Positions 1-11,483 of a stretch of 64,000 nt of DNA are shown one piece after another. How positions within the stretch are numbered: the stretch's first letter is position 1; each line of letters begins with the position of its first letter. A model generated the notes under the pieces. It saw nothing but the letters and a program-made list of their open reading frames with translations, searched no databases and was not told the DNA's origin. Source of the stretch: Hsuehochloa calcarea. Lineage: Eukaryota; Streptophyta; Magnoliopsida; Poales; Poaceae. The stretch is from assembly GCA_036346395.1 (NCBI GenBank), contig CM070605.1, positions 2,914,001 to 2,978,000 of the forward strand, read 5' to 3'. The translations under genes and the position numbers were made by a program.

Positions 1-745
1 GCCAAGGAAGAAGCTCAACTCACCCATCATGCTCATCTCAAATTCCGAGCTCATAACATCGGAAAACTGGGAAACGAGAGTGTGTGAGGAGCCGCCAAAG
101 ATGATGTCGTCCACATAGATCTGGACGAGCAAAAGATCAGTGCCAAGACGGCGGATGAACAATGTCTTGTCTATTTTACCCATTTCAAAACCATGACTCA
201 GCAGATAGGACTTAAGCCTTTCATACCAAGCTCTAGGAGCTCGCTTGAGTCCATACAAAGCTTTGAAAAGCTTTGAGACATGGTTAGGGTATTTGGGGTT
301 CTCGAAACCTAGAGGTCAGTCGACATAGACTTCTTCCTCAATAAGGCCATTGAGGAAGGCACTCTTGACATCCATTCTGGTATAGCTTGAAACCCTTAGA
401 AGTCGCAAAGGCAAGCGAGATTCTAATGGCTTCAAGTCTAGCTACAGGGGCAAAGGTCTCTTCGAAATCTAGACCCTCAACTTGGGAGTACCCCTGAGCT
501 ACCAGCCTAGCCTTGTTTCGAATGACTAACCCATCTTTACTTTGCTTGTTCTTGAACACCCATTTGGTCCCAATGATATTGTGACCTTGAGGGGCTCAAC
601 AAGGACCAGACCCTTGTTTCTTTCAAAGTTTTCCAACTCCTCATGCATGGCGTTTATCCAAGACTCGTCAGATAGAGCATGACAAACGTCTTTGGGCTCA
701 AATGAGGCAACAAAGGCAGAATGGAGACAGAAGAGAGACATGCCA
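1..745 (-). pseudogene. Copia-1 reverse transcriptase, partial (runs off left edge)
   Basis: This is the Ty1/copia reverse transcriptase, which copies element RNA into DNA inside virus-like particles. On the minus strand the N-terminal part reads ESWINAMHEELENFE near 670, then KARLVAQGYSQVEG and FEETFAPVARLEAIR at 430-520, all classic Copia RT motifs. The catalytic YVDD box is encoded at 106-117 (QIYVDDIIFG context). The reading frame is broken between about 559 and 590 and again near 360, with frames then alternating to the edge, so the copy as written is not translatable. RNase H should lie left of base 1. The linker between integrase and RT occupies about 746-1033 and has no recognisable domain. 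Part of one element with the integrase and protease to its right and the gag at 24614-26975. Some breaks may be sequence errors. Confidence 0.85.
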
Positions 746-1033
746 GTTTTTCAACGAGTGACTCGCTCAAAAAGATCTCCAATGATCTGCTCTGAAGGAT
801 GGTCCTTTTGAATGTGTCTAGGAGGTCCAGGGTGAGATGAAGAAGTGGCCTCTACCTCATTAGTAGATGAGATAGGAACAGAGCCACTAGCTTCGAAAGA
901 GCGAAGGTAAGGGTGATCTCCTCGAGGTGCAAAGTGGAAGAAGGCACCTCAAGAGGAGGAGGAAGAAGCTGGATCGGGTAGACAACCCTCATCTCCGTCT
1001 TCCTCATCGTCCACAAAGATGGACTCGGTCGCT

Positions 1034-1916
1034 CTAGAGAACTCGAGATATCGTGCCTAGTCCCGGACCGGCCTCATCGAAAGTTACCTCACAGGTTTCT
1101 ACCATTTTGCTAGACTCGCAGATTCTAGACTCTATAGGCACGAGAAGAAGTCGAGTAACCCGAAAGATCCCATCACAAGATCGTGACTCGAACTTATCTA
1201 GGTTCCCGGACTTGAGAATAAAACACTTGCAACCAAACACACGAAAATGAGAGACTGGTTTTCGCCCATATCTCAACTCATAAGAAGTGCGATGCAAGAA
1301 TGCCCAAGAAAGACTCATTAGAAACATGACAAGCGTAGCAATGGCCTCACCCAAAACTTCCTAGGTGTAGAGTACTCATCAAGCATCGTCCCGCCATCTC
1401 GACTAAGGTACGGTTCTTCCTCTCCACAACGCCATTCATTGGGGGCGATGGAGACGAGAACGGTGCTCTACACTGCCTCACCACAAACTCTCAAAGTAGG
1501 AATTCTTGAACTCGGTGCCATTATCGCGTCGGTTGCTCGTAATGCACCGGGAGCTCAACAAAGCCTACTAAAAGACCACGAAAAGAGTAAACGTCTCATC
1601 CTTCGAGGCTAAGAAAAACACCCAAGAATACCTCGAGAAGTCATCGACCACAACAAGAATATACCACTTCCTCCCGCCGATCAGCACTCGAGCCGGACCA
1701 ATCAGTATCCATATGGAGCGCTTGTCCCGGTGCATCGATCATTATCACTTTGGATCGAGAGTGAGAAGCGGCAACCATCTTGCCGTCTTGGCATGAAGAG
1801 CAAACTAGATCCTTGACCATCTTGAGTTTTGGCAAACCACGAATGAGATCGTGGCCGCTAACTCGTGTCAAATGATCAAAACCTATATGACCTAGTCTCC
1901 TATGCCAGAAGGTCAA
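1034..1916 (-). pseudogene. Copia-1 integrase and GAG-pre-integrase region
   Basis: This region encodes the element's integrase, which inserts the cDNA into chromosomes. At 1641-1916 the minus strand encodes the GAG-pre-integrase domain: WHRRLGHIGFDHL followed by LVCSSCQDGK, i.e. the H...H...C..C zinc-binding pattern, and then LHMDT, which carries the first catalytic Asp of the integrase core. The frame is lost immediately afterwards, near 1690. The C-terminal integrase end is seen at 1034-1354 (TSYELRYGRKPVSHFRVFGC and CFILKSGNLDKFESRS), the usual Copia integrase tail. The middle of the core is present only as frame-shifted sequence at about 1355-1640. Inactive as written. Confidence 0.8.
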
Positions 1917-2013
1917 ATCACGGGATTCAGAAGCAATTAAACACCGGAGAGGATCACCAGAAGACTCAGAAAAATCAGCACGAAAGATCCTCCCATATCG
2001 AGAAATCCATAAA

Positions 2014-2633
2014 CTAGGCTACCCAAGAATCAAGAATTTTGCAATTGTTTTTCTTAAAGCTCACCTCATAACCGTCATCGGTAAGCTGAGAGACTGAAAG
2101 CAGATTATACTGCAGCTTACTTACTAAGGCAACATCTTTCAAAATAAAAGAATAATTAATGCTCACAGTACCTTTAGCGATGACGCGCCCAAATGAAGCA
2201 TCTCCGAAGGTGATCGTCTCATCACCTCGAGCACGGGCTAGGGAAGAAAACCAATGAGAGTCTCTGGTCATATGACGAGAACACCCGAGTCTACAATCCG
2301 GACCTTTCCTTCCCAAACCGTGAACTCGAGTCAAGCAGTAAAGTCTCGATCTTGGGTGAATCAACGATGATTTTGGCACCCAATCTTCGAGTAACACGTC
2401 GAATGATGAAGTAGTCAAGCAAGACCGACCTCTATCTACCCTACGCTCTCTATCACTCAACAAGTCGGAAGGTGCGTATGCGGACTGGAGAAGGCATTCT
2501 TTGAAACCGATCGCTATGGAAGAGCGAGTCGGAATTCGCAACATGTCGATCACGCCATGGTAGCCATCTCGAAAGGGAAGCCGAGATCTACCCTCAAAGC
2601 GACGGAAGTCACGACCAAAGGGAGCATGAGGAT
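2014..2633 (-). pseudogene. Copia-1 aspartic protease and end of gag
   Basis: The minus strand encodes a retropepsin-like Copia protease that would cleave the polyprotein. The active-site region is near 2270-2310 and reads CRLGCSRHMTRDSHWF. The family form is DSGCSRHMTGD, and one base missing at a CTG site explains the altered Asp-Ser-Gly. Downstream it continues ITFGD, then LKDVALVSKLQYNLLSVSQL, a typical Copia protease C-terminus. The residues before the active site (2400-2633) are a poorly conserved gag-protease linker. The upstream gag of the same element is 22 kb away at 24614, because Gypsy-1 is inserted between them. Frameshifted, so not functional as written. Confidence 0.8.
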
Positions 2634-5600
2634 CAGAACATCCCAAAATTGAGCTTTAAAATCTTTTAAATATTGGTAGCAAGAGAATTTACCTTTTGGA
2701 TTATTTGAATATTAATTTAAAAGCTTAAATTGGACTTTAAGGACAAATTGATTTAATGTGCTTAATCCCAACATCAACAATTGTCAAAACTATTTTATTT
2801 AGATTCTATATGCTTGGATATATTTTATAGAATTTTCTCGAATTTTCCCAAAGTCATTTGCTATTTTCTAATTGCTATTTGCATTTTCTCGGATTTATTT
2901 AAAAGAAAATCTATTTGTTTTCCTCGGAGCGATCGGGCCGAAACCGATCACTATTCCAATCCACCCAACTCCATGCACCCATTCCCGCCTTTGCGCCTTG
3001 GATCGTCGCCGCGTGGCCCTTCCTCGCAAATCCGGTAGCACATGGCTGCATCGCCAAGGCTCACTCTCCGCCGGATTCCCATCGCACGGCCAACCGCTCA
3101 CCGCCACCTCACTCGCCGCTGGTGGCCCCGCTGGCGTAGCGCCTGCGCCTTTCGCCGTGACCGGTGGACCCGCCGCCACATCACCTTCGTCTTGAGAAGA
3201 ACTCGAGTCCGAGCTCGCGACGTCCGCAATGCGCCGCCGCCGTTGCCGCAGATTCGCCCTCGATCCCGCCTATTTAAGGCCGAACCTCATACCCAAAGCT
3301 CCGCCCGCCTCCCTCCACCGGCCCTAAGGCGCCGCCTCTCCTTGTCTTCTCGGCGCGCATTCACCGAAGATTGAAGCTCGGCCAAGACTCGTCGCCGACG
3401 AATTCCGCCGCTTCCGACTTCCACGGACGTGCAACCACCGCCATTGTGTGCGCATTAGTCCGACTTCACAACTGCCGCCGCCTCGCTTCGAGCCCCTTCC
3501 TTCGCTGCCGCTTGTCCGACAACCGCCCTCGTCCCGCCGCCGCCTCCTTCGCCAGCCGTCGCCGGTGATTCATCGCCGCCGAGCCCGCCACCACCCCAAC
3601 AGCCTTCGCCGTGCCTCCGTGGTCCCATTTTGCTACCTTGCCGCCATCGACTGCGTCGCTGCTTCGCCGTCGCGCCGCGAAGGTCATCGGCCGAAACCCT
3701 CCTCTGTTCACCCTCGGCCGACGTGGCGCCTGGTCACCACCACGATCGCAAAGATCGGTAGAGGTGGCGCTGCGTGTGCCGCGTCGGTGCCGCCGTGGAG
3801 CCGCCCACCACCACTCACTTCTCGGCTCGGTGGATTTGGTCCACCGTGAGTCGAGAGGATGACGATGGGTCCCACTGTCGCTTTTAATTTAAATTTAATT
3901 CCTTTTAGGAAATTCTCGGCTGACGCAAGCATTGCGCAATAATCCGAATTTCCTTTATAAAAATAATTCGGGAAATTCGAGAAAATCCAAATTAGGGTTT
4001 AATTGATTTTCAAATCTTCCAAGGCCCATATCTTTTGCATCCGAAGTCCAATTGAGCCCATTCAAATTTGTAAATTCATATAAAATTAAGATCTATTTAA
4101 TGGTGAATTTTATTTAATTTTTGGAGTTTATTTTGCCTCTGTTATTTATTTGTTTTGTTTCTTTTGTCTCGTTTGCGAGTAGACGTCGATACTTCGGGGA
4201 ATTTTGCAGAAGAAGGAGCACCTCAAGACCAAGACCAATATCTAGATCTATTCCAAGGCAAGTTATACCTTTGATCATTTTGAACCCAGTTTTCAAAATA
4301 CTTTGTTTCAATGTATTGCATTCTATTTCAAGTATTTATTTAAATGCTTTTGGGTGTAGTTATTAAACCAAATTGTTATACCACCTTGTCTATTATATGC
4401 CATGATCTTTTGTCACCCTAGGTTGATTAATAATTAGTTGGTATTATCGTAGCACCAACGTGGGTTGGTTAGATACGATTAGACTGCTTAGCCATGCCAC
4501 GAGTCATCATTCCATGTGAGAGTTGCAATTATAAACTTGACTAAGTGATTATGGAACGTGTGATGAATCTGTGTGTCTTTGTGTGCTATTACTCGTTGAT
4601 GGCATGTGTTGCACTTAATCAACAGGTGGGAAAAGATTTAGGCCGAGGCAAGTGGTGGATTCTCGTGTGAATGGTGGAGCTGTGTGCTTATGAAACTTTG
4701 TGATTTGGGTTAAAACGGAAGTCTTGCCTTGGTCAATTAAGGACTTAACTTTGTGCGCCATTGAGCTGGGCCTTCTTGTGCGACCACATGCCTAGTATGG
4801 GTGGGGCCTAACTTAGTAAGTTATGGAGTCTTGACATTGACAACTCAAGTTGTATTTAAGGTATGTGATGGGTTGGAGGTGTGATATGTCACATCGCGAG
4901 ACGATCACGCATCCTGTCCAATGGTGTGTGTCGTTCCAAGGGTCAGTGTGTACAAATTGACTGGCGATAAAGCACACCAGAGTGTCATTGTTTGAGATGA
5001 AGTCTCGAAAGGTTTTGTTGTGATCAACTCGATCCGGTTGGTTTCATCGTGTGGGTAAAGTGTACAACCTCTGCAGAGTGTTTAAACCAATCTATTGAAT
5101 AGCCGCGTCCTCGGTTATGGACATGCTCGGAATTTCACACGAGGGTAGATTTTCATAAAACAATTGGAAAGGGTCACTGTGTGAGATAACTTGTTCAAAT
5201 TGTGTGAAAGAACTTGATTAGACTGTGTGTCCTTTGTGAAATCAATTGTTAACTTATTATTGTCTATTTGTTTTGAATTATGCTTTCAATCTATTATTTG
5301 TATTCAATTGCAAATGTTGCATTTCGCAAAATAACCACGAAGCCATTTCTTTGGAATAAGCCATCATGTATAAATGCATTACGTGGTATGACTTGCGAGT
5401 ACGGTGTGTACTCACTCTTGCTAAACAAATCAATGTAGTGGAGGAGTCGTCACTTTGCTTTTGAAGAAGAGTTCTCTGAAGGTTGAGCGTTAGGGTCTTG
5501 ATCGATCGGTTTGTTCGTGGTAAATTGATGGGAGCCACCGAGTTTATTTCGTTTCATTGCGGTTTATTTATTTATTGTCAGCCTTGCATGGCTTAATAAA

Positions 5601-5777
5601 TGTAAAACTCGACCGTAAGGTCCCAACAATTATTTGTTATTTAAAGGTACTCGTTTATTCTTATATTCGTTGTATGGATGTGATATTTCATCAATGTTGA
5701 CACTGTGTGCACTAGCGTGATCTGGACTAGTGCAGAAATACACAGAGGGTCCAGATTTGCATATTTGGGTCCCGACA
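2634..5777 (+). repeat. Gypsy-1 LTR1
   Basis: First of three near-identical LTRs of about 3.14 kb. Its first bases (CAGAACATCCC) differ from the TGTAACATCCC of LTR2 and LTR3, so the terminal TG is lost or misread. A TATA-like TATTTAAG at 3271 suggests U3 of about 640 bp and a very long transcribed R-U5. The 2900-3870 part is extremely GC-rich (CCG-rich) and gives many spurious arginine/proline-rich reading frames. The remainder is AT-rich. No gene is recognised inside. The LTR ends at CCGACA just before the primer-binding site. Confidence 0.9.
3271..3278 (+). promoter_or_regulatory. Putative TATA box of Gypsy-1 LTR1
   Basis: TATTTAAG lies in a CCCGCC-TATTTAAGG context kept in all three LTRs (also at 12132 and 20987). 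Transcription would start around 3300. Inferred from sequence only. Confidence 0.5.
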
Positions 5778-5781
5778 GAGG

Positions 5782-5794
5782 TGGTATCAGAGCC
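5782..5794 (+). other. Gypsy-1 unit 1 primer-binding site (tRNA-iMet)
   Basis: TGGTATCAGAGCC is the standard plant retroelement site complementary to the 3' end of initiator-methionine tRNA. It starts 5 bases after the LTR1 terminal CA and fixes the LTR boundary and element orientation. Confidence 0.9.
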
Positions 5795-5989
5795 ATATTG
5801 ACTGTAGGTCTTGACCCTAGTTAGATTGGCCGTTCTTAGTGAGTCCAAAACTATTTTCTAAAGCAAATATTAACTTACAAGATTAATTGAACTCCTTAAC
5901 TCATCTCATGTCTCTCTTGACTCAACTATTGTCAAATTCTCTCTCCCATTGCTTTAAAGTTGTTTTCATATCCTTGTCCATCTTGACAG

Positions 5990-6587
5990 ATGCCTCGTCT
6001 TCAGAGTTATGGAGAGCGCAAGGGAGGACTTGCCGCCGAGCTTTGGAAGTTGCTACAAGTACTTGGAGGGTTCGATCGTCCATTGTACCGTGGCAGTGCT
6101 TGGATTGTGAGCGTAGAGATCGTGGAGTGATCGCCATTTGACCGCCTCACGCCAGCGAGAACACCAAGGCAAGCAAACCATCGAACATCTCACCGAAGGA
6201 GTATTTGGATTGAAGCAATCCAGAGTCTTCACGCCTTGCCATCCCGAGGATCTCGCAACATCTACTCGAGAGCTTCGTGACACGCTTTTCCGTTATCATC
6301 CCCGCACTTCCGACGTGGATCTTGCTGCACGTTTTCCGTCTACGGAGGGAGAAGACAACGCCACCGTCGTGCATCTTGCCCAGTTCGCCGCTGCTCAGGA
6401 GGAATCGTTGGAGTTAGCCGCTACAGAGCTGGAGTGTACCTATGAGACTCTTCAGAGAGCTGAAGAAAGGATCGCCATATTAGAAGAAACTCTTTATGGA
6501 CGACATGATCACGACGAAGATACTGAAGAGGAAGACCCAGAAGAAGCTGATGGACCGGCTGAACCAGAAGAGCCAGCAGAGGCGTGA
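5990..6587 (+). pseudogene. Gypsy-1 unit 1 upstream ORF (before gag), function unknown
   Basis: A coding-like segment precedes gag in each unit. It starts ATG at 5990 (MPRL) with a frame containing LAAELWKLLQVLGGFDRPLY, and after frame changes continues in the 6138-6587 frame as RELRDTLFRYHPRTSDVDLA, then a glutamate-rich helical stretch (SLELAATELECTYETLQRAE, ERIAILEETLYG) and an acidic tail rich in D/E and P. The helical part looks like a coiled coil. Several grass Gypsy elements carry an extra ORF at this place. I cannot name a domain. The same ORF recurs at 14830 and 23694 with different frame breaks, many at CAG/CTG sites, so the intact ORF may be longer than seen here. Confidence 0.55.
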
Positions 6588-6997
6588 GCTGAAGCACCAA
6601 GCGGACTGCACGGGACACACTGCTCCTATTGCACCATCCGGGACATCGAGATCGGTTCATGAGGATGCCACTCACTTTCGTGTCTACAAGAAAGGAGCAC
6701 CGTCAAGGTGCGGAGGCTATTTGATTGAGTAGTCTGCTCGCGTTGTTTGAGCTTAGCCGCTTTATGTCTTGAGTCGCCCTTTAGGCGTAGTTTGGTGTGC
6801 TTAAGTTCGTCCTTATTTTTGTGTGCAAGTATGAGTGCAAAGGCCCTTAGGCATTTGTTGCAAGCCATACTATTATCTTAATCAATATAAGAGTTTCAGT
6901 TGAGCTTTCTTAAAATATATTGGGTTTTACCTACCCCGCTTAGTTCTACACCTTATCTTGTGCTTGCTACCTTATCTAACCCCTGGAGATTCACCAG

Positions 6998-7966
6998 ATG
7001 GTTCAGACTCGTCAAGCTGCTGCAAGTGGTTACGATACTCGATGTCGGAAGGGCGAGAACAAATCCCCGGAGAAGCAATTCCACCACAAGCACCTTCAGT
7101 CGATCTGCAGAATTTTGGAGCATTCATGACAGCTCAGACCCAACTTATGTACACCATGATGAATCAGATGCAGGCTATGAATAACCAGAGCAACAACAAT
7201 CAGCATCACAATGGAGCCCCAGTTGCTCATGGTCACAATGGATCATCCAAGTTGGCGGAGTTTATGAGGACCCGCCCACCAACCTTTTACGACATGTCTC
7301 ACCAAGAGAAGGCGATGATTGGCTTCGTGTTATTGAGAAAAATCGCGATCACTCAATGCGGCGATCATGAAAAAGTTCTCTACGCCTCTCACCAGATGGA
7401 AGGCATTGCTGCCGAATGGTGGGAAAACTTTTGTGCATCGCATGGAACGCCGCAAGATATTACTTGGGAAGAGTTCACAACTGCTTTTCGCCAGTATCAT
7501 GTACCAGAAGGAATCATGGATCTAAAGAAGGATGAATTCCGTGCTCTCAAGCAAGGAGGAATGTCAGTGACTGATTACCTCAACAAGTTCTCACAACTTG
7601 CTCGATATCTCGCAGAAGATGTCGCCACCGACAAGGCTCGTCGAGTCGTTTTACGAAAGGATTGAACACTTTGGACTTCAAGTCAACTTGATCGCCCACA
7701 CCTTTCCTGATTTTCAAGAGTTGATCAACAAGGCTTTGATTCTAGAGGATAAGCGCAAGGAATTGGAAGATCATCGTAAGCGCAGGATGGCTCAGCAAGG
7801 AAGTCACCAACCCCAGCTGAGGGCAAGAATGATTCCACCGCAGTTTAGCCGTTTTCCACCACGCATTCGCGGACCACCGCACCAACTTCAAGACCTCGCC
7901 CGCTTGCTCGTAACTTCCGCAACCCCGCACTACCAACCCCAATCCAAAGATAAGCAACCCACGTAA
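6998..7966 (+). pseudogene. Gypsy-1 unit 1 gag
   Basis: Gag forms the particle shell that packages element RNA. ATG at 6998 begins MVQTRQAAASG. After a frame change the capsid continues VDLQNFGAFMTAQTQLMYTM, a Q/N-rich stretch and then the retrotransposon gag core (EGIAAEWWENFCASHG, TWEEFTTAFRQYHVPEGIMD, ALKQGGMSVTDYLNKFSQLA). Compared with unit 2 it is corrupted at 7300-7360 (the PTFSGHVSPVEADDWLRVIE part of unit 2 is garbled) and shifted near 7640 and 7665, each time where unit 2 has CAG or CTG. The C-terminus is basic (KRKELEDHRKRR). Not translatable as written. Confidence 0.85.
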
Positions 7967-7976
7967 TACAACGAGT

Positions 7977-8493
7977 TTGCTTTACAGCCGTCGGCCAGGG
8001 CATTTCGCCAACCGATGTCCGCAGAATGGGACTATCACTCCAGTACGCTTCAACCTTGGGAATACACCAGCCAAGACGCCAGTACAAGGCAACCATCAAG
8101 GAACTTCTCAAGCTACCGGTCAATCCGGAGGAGCACCGTCATCAGTGGTCAGAGGCCGTGTCAACCACGTCACTCGAAGGAGCCAAGAAGCACCCGACGT
8201 TGTCTTCGGGTAAGTTCTAGTAAATTCAAGACTGCATCGATTCTGCTTTGATTACGAGCTTAGCATTCGTTTGTTTCGAATTTTGCAACTAAGAACAAAT
8301 TGGAAGTTATGCATCTTAAGCATACTCTGTTAGTCCAGTCGCCTGGAGCAGAGCTAAGTTCTAAAGTTGGATGTTTAGGAGCTAGGCTACTCATAGCTGG
8401 AGTTGAGTTTCTAGCCAACCTAATAGTTCTAGACACTCGGACCATAGATGTCATCCTTGGTATGGATTGGTTATCCAAACATAAGCGATGCTA
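7977..8493 (+). pseudogene. Gypsy-1 unit 1 zinc knuckle and aspartic protease
   Basis: The 3' half of a CCHC zinc knuckle is visible at about 7985 (RPGHFANRCPQNG). The two N-terminal cysteines are out of frame. Protease follows at 8240-8490: an Asp-Tyr-Gly-Ala-Ser-type active site encoded around 8250-8270 (read as DYGASHSFVS after a shift) and the C-terminal signature IDVILGMDWLSKHK at 8445-8486. A one-base loss just after this (AAGCGATGC instead of an expected AAGGCGATGC) gives an early TAG, and unit 2 has the same change at 17309, so it probably predates the array. Confidence 0.75.
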
Positions 8494-8811
8494 GATTGTG
8501 GCGAAGAGCCGTAACAATAGAGGATACCACAGAAAGAAAGTTGAATTCTAGCCACCTCGATGCGTGATGGACATTTGGTAGTCAACGATCGAAGGCGGTT
8601 TCTTTGGAAGATGTACCATAGTCGAGATTACCGGATGTATTTCGGAAGAGTTACCAGAATGCCACCGACCGTGACATTGAGTTTGTCATCGATCTAGTGC
8701 CGTGAACGGCACCAATTTCAAGAGACCTTATCGGATGCGGTCGATGAACTTGTGGAAATGAAGAAGCGGATAGAAGAACTACTTGAGAAAGGTTTTGTAA
8801 GACCTAGTTAA

Positions 8812-9960
8812 ATGCATGCCATAGGGAGCACTGTTTTGTTCGTCAAGAAGAAAGATGGAAGTATGAGAATGTGTATCGATTATCGTTCTCTCAACGAAGT
8901 CACCATCAAGAACAAGTACCCATTGCCCGAAATAGATGATTTGTTCGACCGGATGAAAGGAGCCGAGTATTCTCCAAGATCGATCTGCGATCGAGTTACC
9001 ATCGATTGAAGATTTGTCCTAAGGATGTACCAAAGACCGCTTTCTCAACCGGTATGGACATTTTGAGTTTTTAGTCATGTCTTTTGGATTGACTAATGCC
9101 CTGCCTATTTCATGAACATGATGAACAAAGTATTCATGGAATATTTGGATAAGTTCGTGGTAGTATTCATTGATGATATTTTGGTATACTCAAAGTCAGA
9201 AGAAGAACATACATGACATTTGAGATTAATCCTAGAGAAGCTCGAGAGGACATCGGTTGTATGCCAAGTTCAAACAAGTGTGACTTTTGGAAGAAGAAAG
9301 TTGATTTTCTCGGTCATGTGATGACAACCAAGGAGTAGCGATTGACCGGAAAGGTTAAAGTCAGTAATGAATTGGGAGCGGCCCAAGACGGTTACTCAAA
9401 TTCGTAGTTTCTTGGGAATGGCGGGATACTATCGTCGTTTCATTGAAGGGTTCTCAACGATTGCTAAACCTCTTACGCAATTGTTGAAGAAAGAGAAGAA
9501 GTTTATTTGGACCCCAGCTTGTGAAGAAAGTTTTCAAGAATTGAAGAAACGTTTGACTTCAGCCCCAGTGCTAGTTTTGCTTGGATATTAGTAAGGATTT
9601 TGATATCTCTTGTGATGCTTCGCGTCAAGGATTAGGATGTGTCCTTATGCAAGAAGGAAGAGTCGCCGCTTATGCGTCAAGGCAATTAAGGTCTCATGAA
9701 GAGAACTATCCTACCCATGATTTGGAATTAGTCGTAGTGCATGCTTTGAAGATTTGGCGACATTATCTCATCGGTGTCATCGTGAAGTCTACACGCATCA
9801 TAAGAGTCTCAAGTACATATTCACTCGATCGATTTGAACATGAGACAGAGAAGATGGTTGGAATTAATAAAGGATTATAACCTTGGAATCCATTACCATC
9901 CCGGTAAGGCCAATGTAGTTGCAGATGCACCGAGTCGTAAGAGCTACCGCAATGCTCGGA
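8812..9960 (+). pseudogene. Gypsy-1 unit 1 reverse transcriptase and RNase H
   Basis: RT begins near 8835 with VKKKDGSMRMCIDYRSLNEV. The LDLRSGYHQ region is garbled at 8960-9010 relative to unit 2. The catalytic FIDDILVYSKSEEEH lies at about 9165-9210 and is followed by an in-frame TGA at 9214-9216 that unit 2 shares. The thumb and connection continue at 9367-9591 (SFLGMAGYYRRFIEGFSTIA). RNase H is at 9580-9880 (FDISCDASRQGLGCVLMQEG, then AYASRQLRSHEENYPTHDLE). Later RNase H residues (IHYHPGKANVVADAPS) are in another frame at 9890-9935. Several frameshifts; inactive as written. Confidence 0.85.
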
Positions 9961-10059
9961 AGCAAAAGAGTTGTGTTGTAACTTCAGAGGAATTCCGAAG
10001 CTACTGACTAGAAGTTGTTCCTAAGGATTTGTGGCCATTTGGAAGTGCATCTACTCGAG

Positions 10060-11442
10060 AAACAGTTCGTGAAGCTCAACCCAAGGATTACGAGTTTGCC
10101 GATCTCAAGAAGAAGATGGCATAAGGAAAATTTAAAGACTTCACCGTGGATGATCGGGATATCTTGTGGATCAATGGGCGTATCGTATCGGATATTGATG
10201 GTTTAAGACAACCGATTACGAAGGAAGCCCATGACTCTAAGTATTCGATTCACCACGAAGTACTAAGATGTATCGGGATGTTAAGAGTAAGTTTTGGTGG
10301 CCAAACTTAAAGCGAGGCGTCGCGAGTTCGTTGCCTTATGCGGCGTGTGTCGAAAAGTAAAGGCCGAACATCGAGACCAGCAGGATTGCTACAACCGAGA
10401 TACCGTAATGGAAGTGGGAAGAGATCGGCATGGATTTCATTACGGATTACCCAAGACTCAATCAGTTATGATTCGATTTGGGTAATAGTGGATCGTTTGA
10501 CTAAGGTTGCCCATTTCTTGCCACCAAAACCACTTACTCGAGAGACCGCTTGGCGGAATTGTATATGTCAAAATCGTCGATGCGCACGGTGTGCCTAAGA
10601 AGATAGTGTCGGATCGAGGATCTCAATTCACCTCTCGTTTACGCGAGTCTACATGAAGCCCCAGAACTCATCGAATTTCATCTTCGCTTATCATCCCAGC
10701 ATGGATGGACAGGTGAAAGAGTCAACCGATATTAGAAGATATGTTGAGAGCACATGCCTTAGCTAATGCTACCATTGGGATAAAAGTTTGCCGTATCGAA
10801 ATTCTCGTACAACAACGCTTATCAAGCGGTTTGCGAGATGTCACCATTTGAAGCTCAGTATGGTCGTACTGCGAACTCCGTTGAATTGGTCGAGAGGCAA
10901 TTTGGCGTGTAGTGTTCGGGCGGATATTATTCAGAAGCGAAGAACAAGTTGCTATGATCGAGAGAGAGGTTAAAGATAGCCCACCGAGCAAAAGAGTTAT
11001 CTTGATAATCGTCGTCGTGACCTCGGCTTTGAACGAGAGGATTTTGTGTATCTTGAGTTACTCCGCTCGAGGTGTTAAGAGATTCCACACAAAGGAAGCT
11101 TGCTCCAAGGTATGTGGGTCCATTCAAGGTTTTGGAACGCCGTGGAGAAGTTGCGTACGATTGGAGTTACCGCGATCGTTAGCGAGTGCATGATGTCTTT
11201 CATGTCTCTCGGTGAAGAAGTGTCTTCGTGTGCGGAAGAGCGCACCCGTTGAGTCAATTGAATCAAGGAAGATCTCACATACAAAGAGCGACTGTCAAGA
11301 TTTTGGATGTCGCAGAGCCGCACTGAGAAGCAAGACCGTTCGTTTACGCAAAGTCCAAAGGAGTAACCACTCGGAAGGAGAAGCAACGTGGGAACATGAA
11401 GAAGAGTTAAAAGCCGAGTTCCCTAGCCTTTTCTCTAGCTAG
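10060..11442 (+). pseudogene. Gypsy-1 unit 1 integrase with chromodomain-like C-terminus
   Basis: Integrase is recognisable but broken into many frames: the HHCC zinc region around 10240-10400, the core at 10430-10610 (ISYDSIWVIVDRLTKVAHFL, then a segment encoding IVSDRGSQFTSR near 10600) and the C-terminal barrel near 11030-11210. The last coding stretch, 11340-11442, reads VRLRKVQRSNHSEGEATWEH followed by ELKAEFPSLF. The V-x-VQWS-x-H...EATWE...FP-x-LF pattern is the chromodomain-like tail of Tekay/Del chromoviruses, which are thought to target heterochromatin through it. This tail is the main reason for calling the family chromoviral. Confidence 0.8.
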
Positions 11443-11469
11443 CCTGAATCTCGGGGACGAGATTCGTTT

Positions 11470-11483
11470 AAGGGGGGGAGGTT
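11470..11483 (+). other. Gypsy-1 unit 1 polypurine tract
   Basis: AAGGGGGGGAGGTT lies directly before the TG of LTR2. It is the plus-strand priming site and confirms the 5' edge of LTR2. Confidence 0.85.

Noticed and set aside
5782..5794. tRNA gene at the TGGTATCAGAGCC sites
   Set aside because: Only the 13 bases complementary to the tRNA 3' end are present; no cloverleaf or A/B boxes.
7288..9010. Repeat mutation by cytosine deamination as the cause of Gypsy-1 copy differences
   Set aside because: The changes at CAG/CTG are A/G swaps and indels, not C-to-T or G-to-A; only isolated sites such as the shared TGA fit deamination.
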